Assembly (NCBI GenBank): GCA_001870995.2
Contig: MLAV02000001.1
Span: 682,001-746,000, forward strand
Reading direction: 5' to 3'
DNA: 64,000 nt
DNA from: Chitinophaga sp. CB10
Lineage (GTDB): Bacteria > Bacteroidota > Bacteroidia > Chitinophagales > Chitinophagaceae
In this document: positions 26,801-34,355 of the stretch, piece by piece
Numbering within the stretch: the first letter of the stretch is position 1
Layout: every line of letters starts with the position of its first letter
Position numbers and translations under genes: made by a program
Notes under the pieces: model-generated
Told to the model about the DNA's origin: nothing
What the model saw: the letters and a program-made list of their open reading frames with translations, nothing else
Database searches by the model: none

Positions 26801-27022
26801 GCTAAAAAAGCGGCTCCCAAAGCTTCCGCTAAAAAAGCCGCTGCCAAAGCGCCGGTGAAAAAAGCGCCAGCCCGGCAGACAGCTCAAAAAGCCACTGCTA
26901 AAAAAGCCACGCCTAAAGCCGCCGCTAAGAAGGCCGCCGCTAAAAAAGCCGCTCCTAAAAAAGCAGCCACTAAAGCGCCCGCTAAAAAAGCCGCCGCCAA
27001 AAACATAAAGAAGAAAAAATAA
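23834..27022 (+). CDS. rnr: Ribonuclease R with long lysine/alanine-rich C-terminal tail
   Basis: A processive 3'-5' exoribonuclease that degrades structured RNA. Residues 1-650 hold a basic start (MSKKKKHKKGG), cold-shock-like domains, the RNB catalytic domain with IDPVDAKDFDDA (Asp211, 217, 219, 220 as metal ligands) and CHFTSPIRRYPD, and an S1 domain (about 568-650). The remaining 410 residues are unusual: a Gln-rich stretch, a K6 block, a Pro-rich linker and, from about 815, some 250 residues made almost only of K, A, P, T and V (KKAAAKKAT-type), like histone H1 or AlgP tails. Part of this tail is an 84-bp tandem repeat. The tail should bind nucleic acid by charge (inference). Confidence 0.95.
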   Translation: MSKKKKHKKGGNNHGGGGPKKTFKGIVEVTRSGMAFVIVQGLPRDILVKQKNLNTALDGDEVLVDVLKPGNRDSRMEGVITDILKRNKTEFTGTLQVSKNFGFLIPEKGMFMPDIYIPANSLGEAKTGDKAVVKIVAWGEQSRKPVGEIIEILDASDTNDLAMKEILIEAGFPLNFPKEVMDELAQIDETITEEEVRKRRDVRNILTFTIDPVDAKDFDDAISIRPLKNGLYEVGVHIADVSHYVKPGTELDKEAERRATSVYLPDRVLPMLPEKISNELCSLRPHEDKFTFSAIFQMNDRGEVKQHWIGRTVIHSDHRFTYEDVQEIIEKKEGKYLDEILLLNKIAQTLRAERFAQGAINFSSQEVRFKLDETGKPVGIVIKESKEAHQLIEELMLLANRTVATYVSKIRVNKQPVPFPYRVHDTPDPEKLKVFASFAGKFGYKFDLSTPDGIARSFNKMLQLVQGKPEQHVLETLGIRTMAKAAYTVENVGHYGLGFEDYCHFTSPIRRYPDVLVHRVVAECLANDVHPNKQMEKECKHCSEMERKAMEAERAANKYKQVEYMQQYIGETFKGVISGVAHFGFWVETVDTKCEGLVSVHNLNKKEDFVFNDAEYALVGARSGRRFRIGQEVEIRVVAANLAKRQLDYELEEELQQGQPAVRGQQPKQQFQQPRQQQQPQQQGPGKKKKKKDKQRWPQGQPQHQPQPKPAATWVAPIKADVPPVDLPAISDSVVTPPEVPAILQPDVTPAALPKPVEAAPAATAADTPLTGVVKTKSGRPAAPKGKRPPVKEQPGGIAPEIAPEAPVVVAQGQREEAPAKKVATKKAAAKAAAKTAAPSPAKAAAAKTTTKQATATTAAATPAKKAATTTAKKAAAKKATAAKPAAKKAAATPAKKTAATATAKNAAPKAATKKAAVPAKKTAAKATATKATAKKAAPKKAAVKAPAKKAVTKTTATKATAKKAAPKKAAVKAPAKKAVTKTTASKATAKKAAPKASAKKAAAKAPVKKAPARQTAQKATAKKATPKAAAKKAAAKKAAPKKAATKAPAKKAAAKNIKKKK
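26615..26822 (+). repeat. 84-bp (28-residue) tandem repeat inside the RNase R tail
   Basis: Copies start at 26615, 26699 and 26783. The first two differ at only about one base over 84; the third keeps about 40 bases before diverging. The unit encodes alternating KKAAPKK and KAPAKKAVTK blocks and preserves the frame. The near-identity of two copies points to recent slippage or unequal crossing-over. Confidence 0.85.
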
Positions 27023-27043
27023 TTCATTAACCGTTTCAGAGAA

Positions 27044-28015
27044 ATGCAATCATTTAAAGAGTTAATAGCACAGTTCAGTCAACATTTCGATCAACAACAC
27101 TTTCCGGCAGAACCGGCAAAACTGTATAAAGCAGCCAGCCATATCCTGGAAATCGGCGGTAAACGCATCCGCCCTGTACTGTGCCTGATGGGAAATGAAT
27201 TATTCGATGATCTGCATACCGACGCATTTCACGCGGCCAGCGCAATTGAATTGTTTCACAATTTCACCCTGATACACGACGATATCATGGACAAGGCGCC
27301 CCTGCGCAGAGGCAAGCCCACCGTGCATACCGTCTACGGCGATACGGCCGCCATCCTCTCCGGGGATGTGATGCTGATTACCGTGTACGACCGCCTGAAC
27401 CGCGTGAACGCGAAATACCAGAAAAAACTCATCTCCGTATTCAACAAGGCAGCCGTGGAAGTATGCGAAGGCCAGCAGCTGGATATGGATTTTGAAGACC
27501 TGGACCCCGAACAGGTGGACTATCAGCATTACGTCCACATGATCGGCCTGAAAACTTCCGTACTGCTGGCCGCCAGCCTGCAGCTCGGCGCCATCATCGG
27601 CGGCGGGAGCGAAGGCAACCAGGAACACCTCTATTCCTTCGGCAAAAATGTGGGCATCGCCTTCCAGATCCAGGACGACTACCTCGACGCCTTCGGCGAC
27701 CCGGAAAAATTCGGCAAGCAACAGGGCGGCGACATCCTCGCCAATAAAAAGACCTTCCTGCTGCTCAAAGCCTTCGAACTTTGCAACGATGCGCAGAAGG
27801 CCGAGTTAAAGGCATTACTGGCCGCAAATCCTGCCGATAAGGTGGAAAGGGTACTGGGTATCTACCGGGATTGCAAAGTGGATAAATGGGCGGAAATGGA
27901 AAAAGAACGCTTCACCACGGAAGCCTTCTCGCACCTGGAAAAAATTGCGGTGCTGAGTTCCCGTAAGCAGCCGCTGAAGGAGCTGGCCGATTTCCTGCTG
28001 AACAGGCAACAATAA
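27044..28015 (+). CDS. Polyprenyl diphosphate synthase (trans-type)
   Basis: Adds isopentenyl diphosphate units to an allylic primer to make a prenyl chain (menaquinone side chain is likely). It has 323 residues, with the first Asp-rich motif LIHDDIMD, the second FQIQDDYLD, GGKRIRP near the start and KKTFLLLKA near the end. Chain length depends on residues before the first motif (FHNFTL) and cannot be fixed here. It lies 22 bases after the RNase R gene and may be co-transcribed; a GC-rich hairpin follows. Confidence 0.93.
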   Translation: MQSFKELIAQFSQHFDQQHFPAEPAKLYKAASHILEIGGKRIRPVLCLMGNELFDDLHTDAFHAASAIELFHNFTLIHDDIMDKAPLRRGKPTVHTVYGDTAAILSGDVMLITVYDRLNRVNAKYQKKLISVFNKAAVEVCEGQQLDMDFEDLDPEQVDYQHYVHMIGLKTSVLLAASLQLGAIIGGGSEGNQEHLYSFGKNVGIAFQIQDDYLDAFGDPEKFGKQQGGDILANKKTFLLLKAFELCNDAQKAELKALLAANPADKVERVLGIYRDCKVDKWAEMEKERFTTEAFSHLEKIAVLSSRKQPLKELADFLLNRQQ

Positions 28016-28032
28016 CAGCGAAATTATATCCT

Positions 28033-28079
28033 CCGGGGGTAAGGTGCGGGCATGCATAAGGCCGGCGCTTTACCCCCGG
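28033..28079 (+). terminator. Probable terminator after the prenyl synthase gene
   Basis: 10-bp GC-rich arms CCGGGGGTAA (28033-28042) and TTACCCCCGG (28070-28079) around a 27-base loop that can fold further, followed by CATATTTTG. The large loop makes it less certain. Confidence 0.45.
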
Positions 28080-28246
28080 CATATTTTGGGGATAGTCCTG
28101 CCGCGGATACGGAACCTGCCTGCGGCGCAGCATTTATATCTGCCGAAGGCCCCCATAAAAAACCGCCCACCTGCCGGAATGTAAAAATTTTTTTATAAAT
28201 TTTCCCCTATATTCGCGCCCAAATCAAAACTGTAATATCCTCGCCG

Positions 28247-29872
28247 ATGTCCAATTCGCTTTTTCGTAAAAAATCAATCGCAACAATATTGAAAGATGCC
28301 AACAGTGGGTTGGGAGACGGACATGAAAGCGGAATGCACAAAGTGCTGAAAGTGAAGGACCTCACTGCGATGGGTATTGCGGCTGTAATTGGCGCCGGCA
28401 TCTTTTCCACCATTGGGGAAGCCTCCTTCCACGGCGGCCCCGGCGTTTCGGTTCTCTTTATTATCACTGCCATTACCTGCGGCTTCTCCGCCCTTTGCTA
28501 CGCGGAATTTGCTTCCAGGGTACCCGTATCCGGCAGCGCTTATACCTACTCTTACGTGACCTTCGGGGAACTGGCCGCCTGGGTCATCGGGTGGTCCCTG
28601 ATCCTGGAATACGCCATCGGGAATATTGCCGTGGCCATATCGTGGAGCGGCTATTTTAACAACCTGCTCAACGGGCTGGGGATCGGCTTCCCGGAGTGGC
28701 TTACCAATAATTACGACAGCGCGTCGCCGGAGCTGATGGCGGCCGCCCCGCACATCTTCGGCATACCGGTGATCCTCAACCTGCCGGCGTTTATCGTGGT
28801 GGTACTCGTCACTTACCTGGCCTATGTGGGTATCCGGGAAAGTAAGCGCAGCGCCAACTTCATGGTAGGCCTTAAAATACTGGTGATCCTTTTCGTGATC
28901 GTGGTGGGTTTCTTTTATGTGAACCCCGCCAACTGGTCGCCCTTTATGCCAAACGGCTTCTCCGGCGTGCTGAAAGGCGTGTCCGCCGTGTTCTTCGCCT
29001 ATATTGGCTTTGACGCCGTCAGCACCACCGCGGAAGAATGCGCCAACCCCCAGCGGGACCTGCCCAAAGGCATGATCTATTCCCTGATTATCTGTACCGT
29101 TTTATACATCCTTATTTCGTTTGTACTGACGGGTATGGTGCCCTTCACCGAGCTGAAAGTGGCGGACCCCCTGGCCTTTGTGTTTGACCAGGTACAAATG
29201 CCCTGGATCAGTTACATTATTTCCGTAAGTGCGGTGATTGCCACCACCAGCGTGCTGCTGGTGTTCCAGATCGGGCAGCCCCGCATCTGGATGAGCATGA
29301 GCCGGGATGGCCTGCTGCCCAGGAAGTTCAGCAAAATACACCCCCGTTTCAAAACGCCTTCCTTCTCTACGATCATCACGGGCATTATCGTAGGGGTGCC
29401 GGCGTTATTCCTGAACCTGACCATCGTAACGGACCTGACCAGCATCGGAACCCTCTTTGCGTTCATCCTGGTGTGCGGGGGCGTGTTAATGCTGCCTCCG
29501 CAGGAAAAGAGCCATGAAAAACGCTTCCGGATGCCGTATATCAACAGCCAGTATATTGTGCCGATGGTATTGATTGGCACTGCGTTAGTGTTCCATAAGG
29601 AGATCCTCCAGCGCCTGTCCATGGCGGAAGGGTGGAACGTATGGAAGCACAATATTCCTTTCTTCTTATTCGTGATTGTGGCGGCTATCACCATGGTGGT
29701 GTCTTACCTGCGCAAACTCTCCCTGATCCCGGTGCTGGGCATGCTCAGCTGCTTCTACCTCATGACCGAGATCGCGCTGAAAAACTGGATCGTTTTCACC
29801 GTTTGGCTTATTGCCGGCCTTGCTATTTATTTCCTCTACAGTTATAGCCACAGTAAGCTTAAAAAATCATAA
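28247..29872 (+). CDS. APC-family amino acid permease (cationic amino acid transporter-like)
   Basis: An inner-membrane amino-acid transporter of 541 residues with about 12-14 hydrophobic segments. The family core is clear: GMHKVLKVKDLTAMGIAAVIGAGIFSTIGEAS (first helix with the GAGIF break), ALCYAEFASRVPVSGSAYTYSYV and FFAYIGFDAVSTTAEECANPQRDLPKGMI. These resemble YfnA/CAT-type members that take up basic or branched amino acids, but specificity is not visible. The upstream element TATATTCG (28209-28216) is one base off TAnnTTTG. It is followed by a DoxX gene in the same direction. Confidence 0.92.
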   Translation: MSNSLFRKKSIATILKDANSGLGDGHESGMHKVLKVKDLTAMGIAAVIGAGIFSTIGEASFHGGPGVSVLFIITAITCGFSALCYAEFASRVPVSGSAYTYSYVTFGELAAWVIGWSLILEYAIGNIAVAISWSGYFNNLLNGLGIGFPEWLTNNYDSASPELMAAAPHIFGIPVILNLPAFIVVVLVTYLAYVGIRESKRSANFMVGLKILVILFVIVVGFFYVNPANWSPFMPNGFSGVLKGVSAVFFAYIGFDAVSTTAEECANPQRDLPKGMIYSLIICTVLYILISFVLTGMVPFTELKVADPLAFVFDQVQMPWISYIISVSAVIATTSVLLVFQIGQPRIWMSMSRDGLLPRKFSKIHPRFKTPSFSTIITGIIVGVPALFLNLTIVTDLTSIGTLFAFILVCGGVLMLPPQEKSHEKRFRMPYINSQYIVPMVLIGTALVFHKEILQRLSMAEGWNVWKHNIPFFLFVIVAAITMVVSYLRKLSLIPVLGMLSCFYLMTEIALKNWIVFTVWLIAGLAIYFLYSYSHSKLKKS

Positions 29873-29903
29873 TATTTCGTAACTTCAGTGTAGCTCTTTG
29901 ATC

Positions 29904-29922
29904 CATAAAATTCAATTTTATG
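29904..29922 (+). promoter_or_regulatory. Palindrome covering the DoxX start codon
   Basis: CATAAAATT-C-AATTTTATG: perfect 9-bp arms around one base, whose last three bases are the ATG of the DoxX gene. As RNA it would form an AT-rich hairpin holding the start codon; as DNA it could be an operator. Confidence 0.4.
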
Positions 29923-30396
29923 AACACGCTACAACGAATCGAAAAATGGGGTGACACGCATCATCCCAAATGGCTTAGCGTTGTCCGTATAGCGCTGGGG
30001 ATTTTCCTCATGTACGTGGGTATCATGTTTGTGCAAAACAGGGACGCCCTAGTACGTGTGATCGATGAAAGCCCTACGCTGGCAGCTATGTCTATCGGCA
30101 TCGCGCATTACATTGTATTTGCGCATACTGTAGGTGGATTATTCATTATGATGGGCCTTTTTACCCGCATCGCTTCAGCGCTGAATTTACCGGTGCTGGT
30201 GGGTGCGTTGTTCTTTGTTCACTCGCCGACAGGCCTGTTTAATGTTTACCCGGTGTTAGGCCTTTCACTCCTTGTGATGTTTCTGCTGGTCCTTTTCCTT
30301 ATTGAAGGCAGTGGCCCCATTTCAGTAGACGACTACATGCGCCGTCATCCGGAAAAGAAGCACAGCCGCAACTATTCTGCGGGCATCAAAGATTGA
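29920..30396 (+). CDS. DoxX-family membrane protein
   Basis: A small four-helix membrane protein of 158 residues with the DoxX/TMEM look: WLSVVRIALGIFLMYVGIMFV, IVFAHTVGGLFIMMGLFTRIASALNLP, and two more hydrophobic helices (about 92-100 and 110-130), then a basic cytoplasmic tail (DDYMRRHPEKKHSRN). DoxX proteins are linked to redox or sulfur chemistry in other organisms, but the role here is unknown. The start codon lies inside a palindrome. Confidence 0.85.
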   Translation: MNTLQRIEKWGDTHHPKWLSVVRIALGIFLMYVGIMFVQNRDALVRVIDESPTLAAMSIGIAHYIVFAHTVGGLFIMMGLFTRIASALNLPVLVGALFFVHSPTGLFNVYPVLGLSLLVMFLLVLFLIEGSGPISVDDYMRRHPEKKHSRNYSAGIKD

Positions 30397-30545
30397 GTCT
30401 GTTTTCATACAGGCCTTCACGTTAGACGGGTTTGTTAACCCTGTCTTTTCTTGCCGCCGGGGATCGCCACCCCGACCGTTAATCCTTTTTACGCCTCCTT
30501 CCAACGCCTTCTCCACTTCCCGCTGAATCTTTAAAGGAAAAAATT

Positions 30546-30553
30546 TAGCTTTG
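30546..30553 (+). promoter_or_regulatory. -7 element for the Smr-domain gene
   Basis: TAGCTTTG, a full TAnnTTTG match, 17 bases before the ATG at 30571. The upstream TTTG element is not recognisable. Confidence 0.5.
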
Positions 30554-30570
30554 CGTTCAAGAATGCAATT

Positions 30571-31638
30571 ATGAAATACGAAATAGGAGATAAAGTTCTG
30601 CTGCTCAGTTCCAAGGAAGAAGGAACCGTGGTGGAGATTGTGAATGATAATATGGTCATGATTGAAGTGAAAGGCACCTCTTTCCCGGTGTACCTGGACC
30701 AGATTGACTTTCCGTACTTCCATCGCTTTACGAAGGAAAAGCTCGTGAAACCTAAGCCCAGGCTGATTCCCGGGGATGAAATAAAAGTTAACCGCAGTAA
30801 ATACGAGGACCTGAAGACAGATAAAGGGATGTTCATTTCCGTGCTTCCCGTGTACCATCACGATGGTTTTGATGAAACCATCAAGCTGATGAAATTCCAT
30901 CTGTTCAACGATACGCCGCATGCCATGCGCTTTTACTTCCAGGTATGGCTGGCCAATAAAATGGAGCTGGAAATCAAAAATGAAATCCATCCTTACAATC
31001 ATTTTTACCTGACGGATTTGCACTTTGAATCGCTGAACGACAATCCCAGGTTCGAGTTCACCTTTGTGCTGAAAGAGCAGCAGCCCAACCTGGCGTCGTC
31101 CGTAAAAAAGACCTGGAAGATCAAAGCCAAACAGATGTTTACCCAGCTGGAAGAACTGCGTACCAAGGCGGAAGCCACGCTGACGATCCCGCTGTTTGAA
31201 AAATACCCGGACAAGGCTGAAGAAGCGCCGCCACCGCCGCCGGCTACATCCGCTGCTGCGGCGCCGGGCAAAAAGCAGCAGCAAAAAATCGTGGGCACGG
31301 GCACCATGGCCAGCCTGCTGAGTAAGATACAGCTGCAGCCGGAAGCCGCGCTGGAACCCAAGCACGAGGTGGACCTGCATATCGAAAAGCTGGAAAAAAA
31401 CTGGAAAGGGCTGAGCAACATCGCCATCCTGGCCATACAGCTGAATGAATTCCAGCGTTACCTGGACCTGGCCATCACGCACAAGCTGCATCATATGGTC
31501 GTGATACACGGGGTAGGGAAGGGCAAGCTGAAGGATGAGATCCATCACATCCTGCGCCAGACGCCGGAAGTAGCGAACTTCGTGAACCAGTACCATGCCC
31601 GTTACGGTTACGGTGCTACGGAAATTACTTTCAGATAA
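30571..31638 (+). CDS. DUF2027 and Smr domain protein
   Basis: 355 residues. The N-terminal two thirds (1-210) match the DUF2027 type: a KOW/SH3-like start (YEIGDKVLLLSSKEEGTVVEIVNDNMVMIEVKG) and a beta-rich domain. A Pro/Ala linker (PPPPPATSAAAAPGKKQQQK, about 220-240) leads to a C-terminal Smr domain (about 265-355: EVDLHIEKL, VVIHGVGKGKLKDEIHHIL), a fold that nicks DNA or RNA in MutS2 and other proteins. The catalytic DxH-type segment (DLHIE) and HGxGxG loop are intact, so nuclease activity is possible. A TAGCTTTG element precedes it; rnpB follows. Confidence 0.9.
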   Translation: MKYEIGDKVLLLSSKEEGTVVEIVNDNMVMIEVKGTSFPVYLDQIDFPYFHRFTKEKLVKPKPRLIPGDEIKVNRSKYEDLKTDKGMFISVLPVYHHDGFDETIKLMKFHLFNDTPHAMRFYFQVWLANKMELEIKNEIHPYNHFYLTDLHFESLNDNPRFEFTFVLKEQQPNLASSVKKTWKIKAKQMFTQLEELRTKAEATLTIPLFEKYPDKAEEAPPPPPATSAAAAPGKKQQQKIVGTGTMASLLSKIQLQPEAALEPKHEVDLHIEKLEKNWKGLSNIAILAIQLNEFQRYLDLAITHKLHHMVVIHGVGKGKLKDEIHHILRQTPEVANFVNQYHARYGYGATEITFR

Positions 31639-31667
31639 TGTTTTAATTCATATCATAGAACTCAATG

Positions 31668-31711
31668 CAGTAAAGGGATTGGAGCTATCGAACGCTTCAA
31701 TCCCTTTACTG
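31668..31711 (+). terminator. Long hairpin between the Smr gene and rnpB
   Basis: Perfect 14-bp arms (31668-31681 with 31698-31711), extendable to 17 with one G-U pair, around a 10-base loop. The position after the Smr stop suggests a terminator, though no T-run follows. Confidence 0.5.
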
Positions 31712-31734
31712 TTCAAGGTGTGCAAACTTTTCAC

Positions 31735-31742
31735 TACCTTTG
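31735..31742 (+). promoter_or_regulatory. -7 element of rnpB
   Basis: TACCTTTG, a full TAnnTTTG match. It predicts transcription from about 31748-31750, which coincides with the first base of the rnpB P1 helix at 31749. Confidence 0.65.
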
Positions 31743-31748
31743 CAGTCA

Positions 31749-32114
31749 ACTACAAACCGTGCTACCGTCTTTCAGACATGAGCTGAAAGAAGGAAAGTCT
31801 GGACAGCGCAGAGCAACGCACCACCTAACGGGTGGGCCTGTTCGCAAGAGCAGGACAGCCAGTGCCACAGAAAATAACCGCCGGGCAACCGGTAAGGGTG
31901 AAAATGTGGGGTAAGCGCCCACGGTATAGGCAGGTAACTGTTTATTCGGGTAAACCTTGCGTGCTGAAATGCCATGTAAACGGTCGCTCGAGGGCTGCTC
32001 GCCCGATGACCGAGGGTAGGCAGATACAGGCGATGTGCGAGCATCGTCGCAGATAAATGGTAGCAGTTCCCCGGCTTGCCGGGGATCACAGAATCCGGCT
32101 TACAGGTTTGTAGT
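31749..32114 (+). ncRNA. rnpB: RNase P RNA, bacterial type A
   Basis: The catalytic RNA that removes 5' leaders from tRNA precursors. Ends are set by the P1 helix: ACTACAAACC (31749-31758) pairs perfectly with GGTTTGTAGT (32105-32114), giving about 366 nt. Conserved cores are all present on the plus strand: GGAAAGTCTGGACA near 31792, ACAGAAAATAACCGCC near 31866, GGTAAGGGTGAAA followed by GGGTAAGCGCCCAC near 31891, and ACAGAATCCGGCTTACAG near 32088. A T-rich stretch (TTTTCTTTTTTAC) follows P1 and can serve in termination. No protein is encoded here; reading frames in this stretch are shadows. Confidence 0.96.
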
Positions 32115-32170
32115 TTTCTTTTTTACTCCGATTGCTTATCTTCTTCCTAAAATTTATAATCCTACATCTT

Positions 32171-32590
32171 ATGAACGAAAGAGACGAAAGAACCTGGGCC
32201 ACCCTATTGCATATTGCCGGCGTATTCGCCTATATTTTCCTCAACTGGGGTTGGGCCGGAAACATAGTGCTGGTGCTGGTTTTATGGCTGATCAAGCGCA
32301 ATGATTCCGCCTTCGTGGATACGGAAGGCAAGGAGGCGCTCAACTTCCAGATCACCATCAGCCTTTGCTCCGCGGCCGTGATGATCATCGGCGGTATAAC
32401 TTCCGGCATATGGGCGCTGGGCACCGGCATTTTCACCGGAAATTTCAATACGATGCATGTGGGCTTTAGCTGGCTCTGGATCTATTCCCTGCTGAAATTA
32501 TTCAACCTGATTTTCTCCATCCTCGCGGCTGTGGCTGTGAATAAGGGAGAGCATTACCGTTATCCGTTCTGTTTACGGTTGGTGCGGTAG
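32171..32590 (+). CDS. DUF4870 small membrane protein
   Basis: 139 residues from the ATG at 32171 (MNERDERTWATLLHIAGVFAYIF); an upstream in-frame start at 32132 falls in the T-rich region just after rnpB and is unlikely. Three hydrophobic segments (about 10-40, 60-90, 100-125) with the DUF4870 pattern NERTWATLLHLAG, LIKRNDSAFVDTEGKEALNFQITI and YPFCLRLVR at the end. The function of the family is unknown. It ends in a strong terminator shared with the convergent protease gene. Confidence 0.85.
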   Translation: MNERDERTWATLLHIAGVFAYIFLNWGWAGNIVLVLVLWLIKRNDSAFVDTEGKEALNFQITISLCSAAVMIIGGITSGIWALGTGIFTGNFNTMHVGFSWLWIYSLLKLFNLIFSILAAVAVNKGEHYRYPFCLRLVR

Positions 32591-32607
32591 TGGCGTTTAT
32601 ACCAAAT

Positions 32608-32642
32608 AAAAAGCCCGGTCGTTTGTGGCGACCGGGCTTTTT
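32608..32642. terminator. Bidirectional terminator, DUF4870 gene and S8 protease gene
   Basis: Perfect 14-bp stem (32608-32621 with 32629-32642), GC-rich core, 7-base loop, A5 on one side and a T run extending to 32644 on the other. It lies between two convergent stops. Confidence 0.92.
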
Positions 32643-32657
32643 TTATGCGAACATTTT

Positions 32658-34355
32658 TTAGTTCTTCCTTACGGGCTTCATCTTCGCCTTTACTTTTTTA
32701 GGCTGCACGCGCTCGCCTTTCAGGGTGGCGGCGAGTTTCAGGGCTTCGTAGCTGTTCACGATACCGCCTGATACGGAGAGGTCCGCAAAGGGAACCTGCG
32801 TATCTTCCGCGCCTGGTTTGTTCACCATAACGGAGCCGTCAGGCAGTGGCGTCGCGGATTTTTCCAACACATACTTCAGTTGCTTTGCGCTGAGGTCTGG
32901 ATAGTAGGAAAGAACTAATGCCGCTACGCCAGCCACCACCGGAGATGCCATACTGGTTCCACTCGCTGCTCCGTAGGTAGTACCGCCGGGAATGGTAGAA
33001 TAGATCTGGACACCCGGGGCAAAAAGGTCCACCCCTTCTTTACCGTAGTTGGAGAAGCTGGCTACCTTATCCTTACCGCGGCCGTTACCGATAGCGCCGA
33101 CAGTAATGAAGTTGCTGGCTTTGCCGCCGGTGAGGTAGTTCGGGTTAGGGTAGTTGGGTACGGAGTCGTTATTCTCCCCGTCGTTGCCGGCGGCATGTAC
33201 GAGGAGCACGCCTTTTTCTTCCGCGTATTTCACGGCATCGTCCACCCAGCTTTTATGCGGGGAGAAGCCTTTGCCAAAGCTCATGTTGATGATTTGCGCG
33301 CCGTTGTCTACCGCGTAGCGGATAGCCAGGGCTACGTCTTTATCGCGCTCGTCGCCATCGGGTACCGCTTTCACGGCCATAATGCGCACGTTGTCCGCCA
33401 CGCCGTCCATACCGAGGCCGTTATTGCGCACTGCCGCGATGATGCCGGAAACGTGGGTGCCGTGGAAGCCGAATTTACCCATCACGTCGTTATTGCCGTA
33501 ATGGCGGTCGGTGATGTCTTCGAACTTATCGCCTACGATCTTTTCCCGGTTGGCGTTGGGCTGCACATCGGTGCTTTCCGCTTTGCGCTTGATTTCGCTG
33601 ATGTATTCATCGAATTCGGATTTGAATTCGTTGAAGCTGCCGGGAACTTCTTCCCCGGAGGATTTCAGCAGGCGGGAAACGAAGTTGCGGGCCAGCAGCA
33701 CATCCTGGCTGGTGGTCTGGATGCTGTCCAGCTGGGCCACGGTAAAGTCTTCCTTACCGAGGTAGTTTTTGAGGATGGTGGCGCATTTATTCAGGTTGTC
33801 CTGCAGTTTGGACATGGTCTTGTAAGAGACCTTGTACTGGGAGGAAGGCTTTTCCACCTTTGCCTGCAGGCGCTGCCAGTAGGCGTATTCCTTGGAATCC
33901 TTGCTGAGCGCGGAATCCGGGTTGATATACAGCTGTTTGTAGCGGTAGTATTCGCGGGTAGCTTCGTCAGAGTCTTCTTTCAGGCTGCTGCCGTCTTTAC
34001 CGCCGAGGAAGTTCCATCCATGGATATCGTCGATGTAGCCGTTGCCGTCATCGTCCTTACCGTTGTTGGGGATTTCCCTGCGGTTGGTCCACAGGATGGG
34101 CTTGAGGTCCTCATGGGTGGTATCGATACCGGAATCGATCACCGCCACGATTACCGGCGTGCTTTTCTTACCTTGTAACAGTTGTTTGTAAGCTTTTTCA
34201 GTAGCAGTACCATAAACGGAATCAGTGTCGTAACTCAACAGCTGCCAGTTTTTCGGCACTGGGGTTTTGCTTTGCGCAATGGTTTTGGTATTCAGCGCAG
34301 TCGTCATCGCTACACAAACCACCGCGACTGCTATCTCCCGACTAAACAATTTCAT
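32658..34355 (-). CDS. Secreted S8 (subtilisin-like) serine protease with large insert
   Basis: An exported protease of 565 residues from the ATG at 34355 (MKLFSREIAVAVVCVAMTTALN, signal peptide to about residue 28). An in-frame start at 34427 would bury the signal. The catalytic triad is complete: Asp74 (AVIDSGID), His301 (FHGTHVSG) and Ser468 (SGTSMASP), with the oxyanion Asn region HAAGNDG. The Asp-His distance is 227 residues against about 30 in plain subtilisins, so a helical, charged insert of about 190 residues sits there. A basic tail (VQPKKVKAKMKPVRKN) ends the protein. No Por-type sorting domain is visible. Confidence 0.92.
   Translation of the reverse strand: MKLFSREIAVAVVCVAMTTALNTKTIAQSKTPVPKNWQLLSYDTDSVYGTATEKAYKQLLQGKKSTPVIVAVIDSGIDTTHEDLKPILWTNRREIPNNGKDDDGNGYIDDIHGWNFLGGKDGSSLKEDSDEATREYYRYKQLYINPDSALSKDSKEYAYWQRLQAKVEKPSSQYKVSYKTMSKLQDNLNKCATILKNYLGKEDFTVAQLDSIQTTSQDVLLARNFVSRLLKSSGEEVPGSFNEFKSEFDEYISEIKRKAESTDVQPNANREKIVGDKFEDITDRHYGNNDVMGKFGFHGTHVSGIIAAVRNNGLGMDGVADNVRIMAVKAVPDGDERDKDVALAIRYAVDNGAQIINMSFGKGFSPHKSWVDDAVKYAEEKGVLLVHAAGNDGENNDSVPNYPNPNYLTGGKASNFITVGAIGNGRGKDKVASFSNYGKEGVDLFAPGVQIYSTIPGGTTYGAASGTSMASPVVAGVAALVLSYYPDLSAKQLKYVLEKSATPLPDGSVMVNKPGAEDTQVPFADLSVSGGIVNSYEALKLAATLKGERVQPKKVKAKMKPVRKN

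Noticed and set aside
31749..32114. Small ORFs across this stretch on both strands
   Set aside because: The segment is RNase P RNA with all conserved cores, so frames here are incidental.
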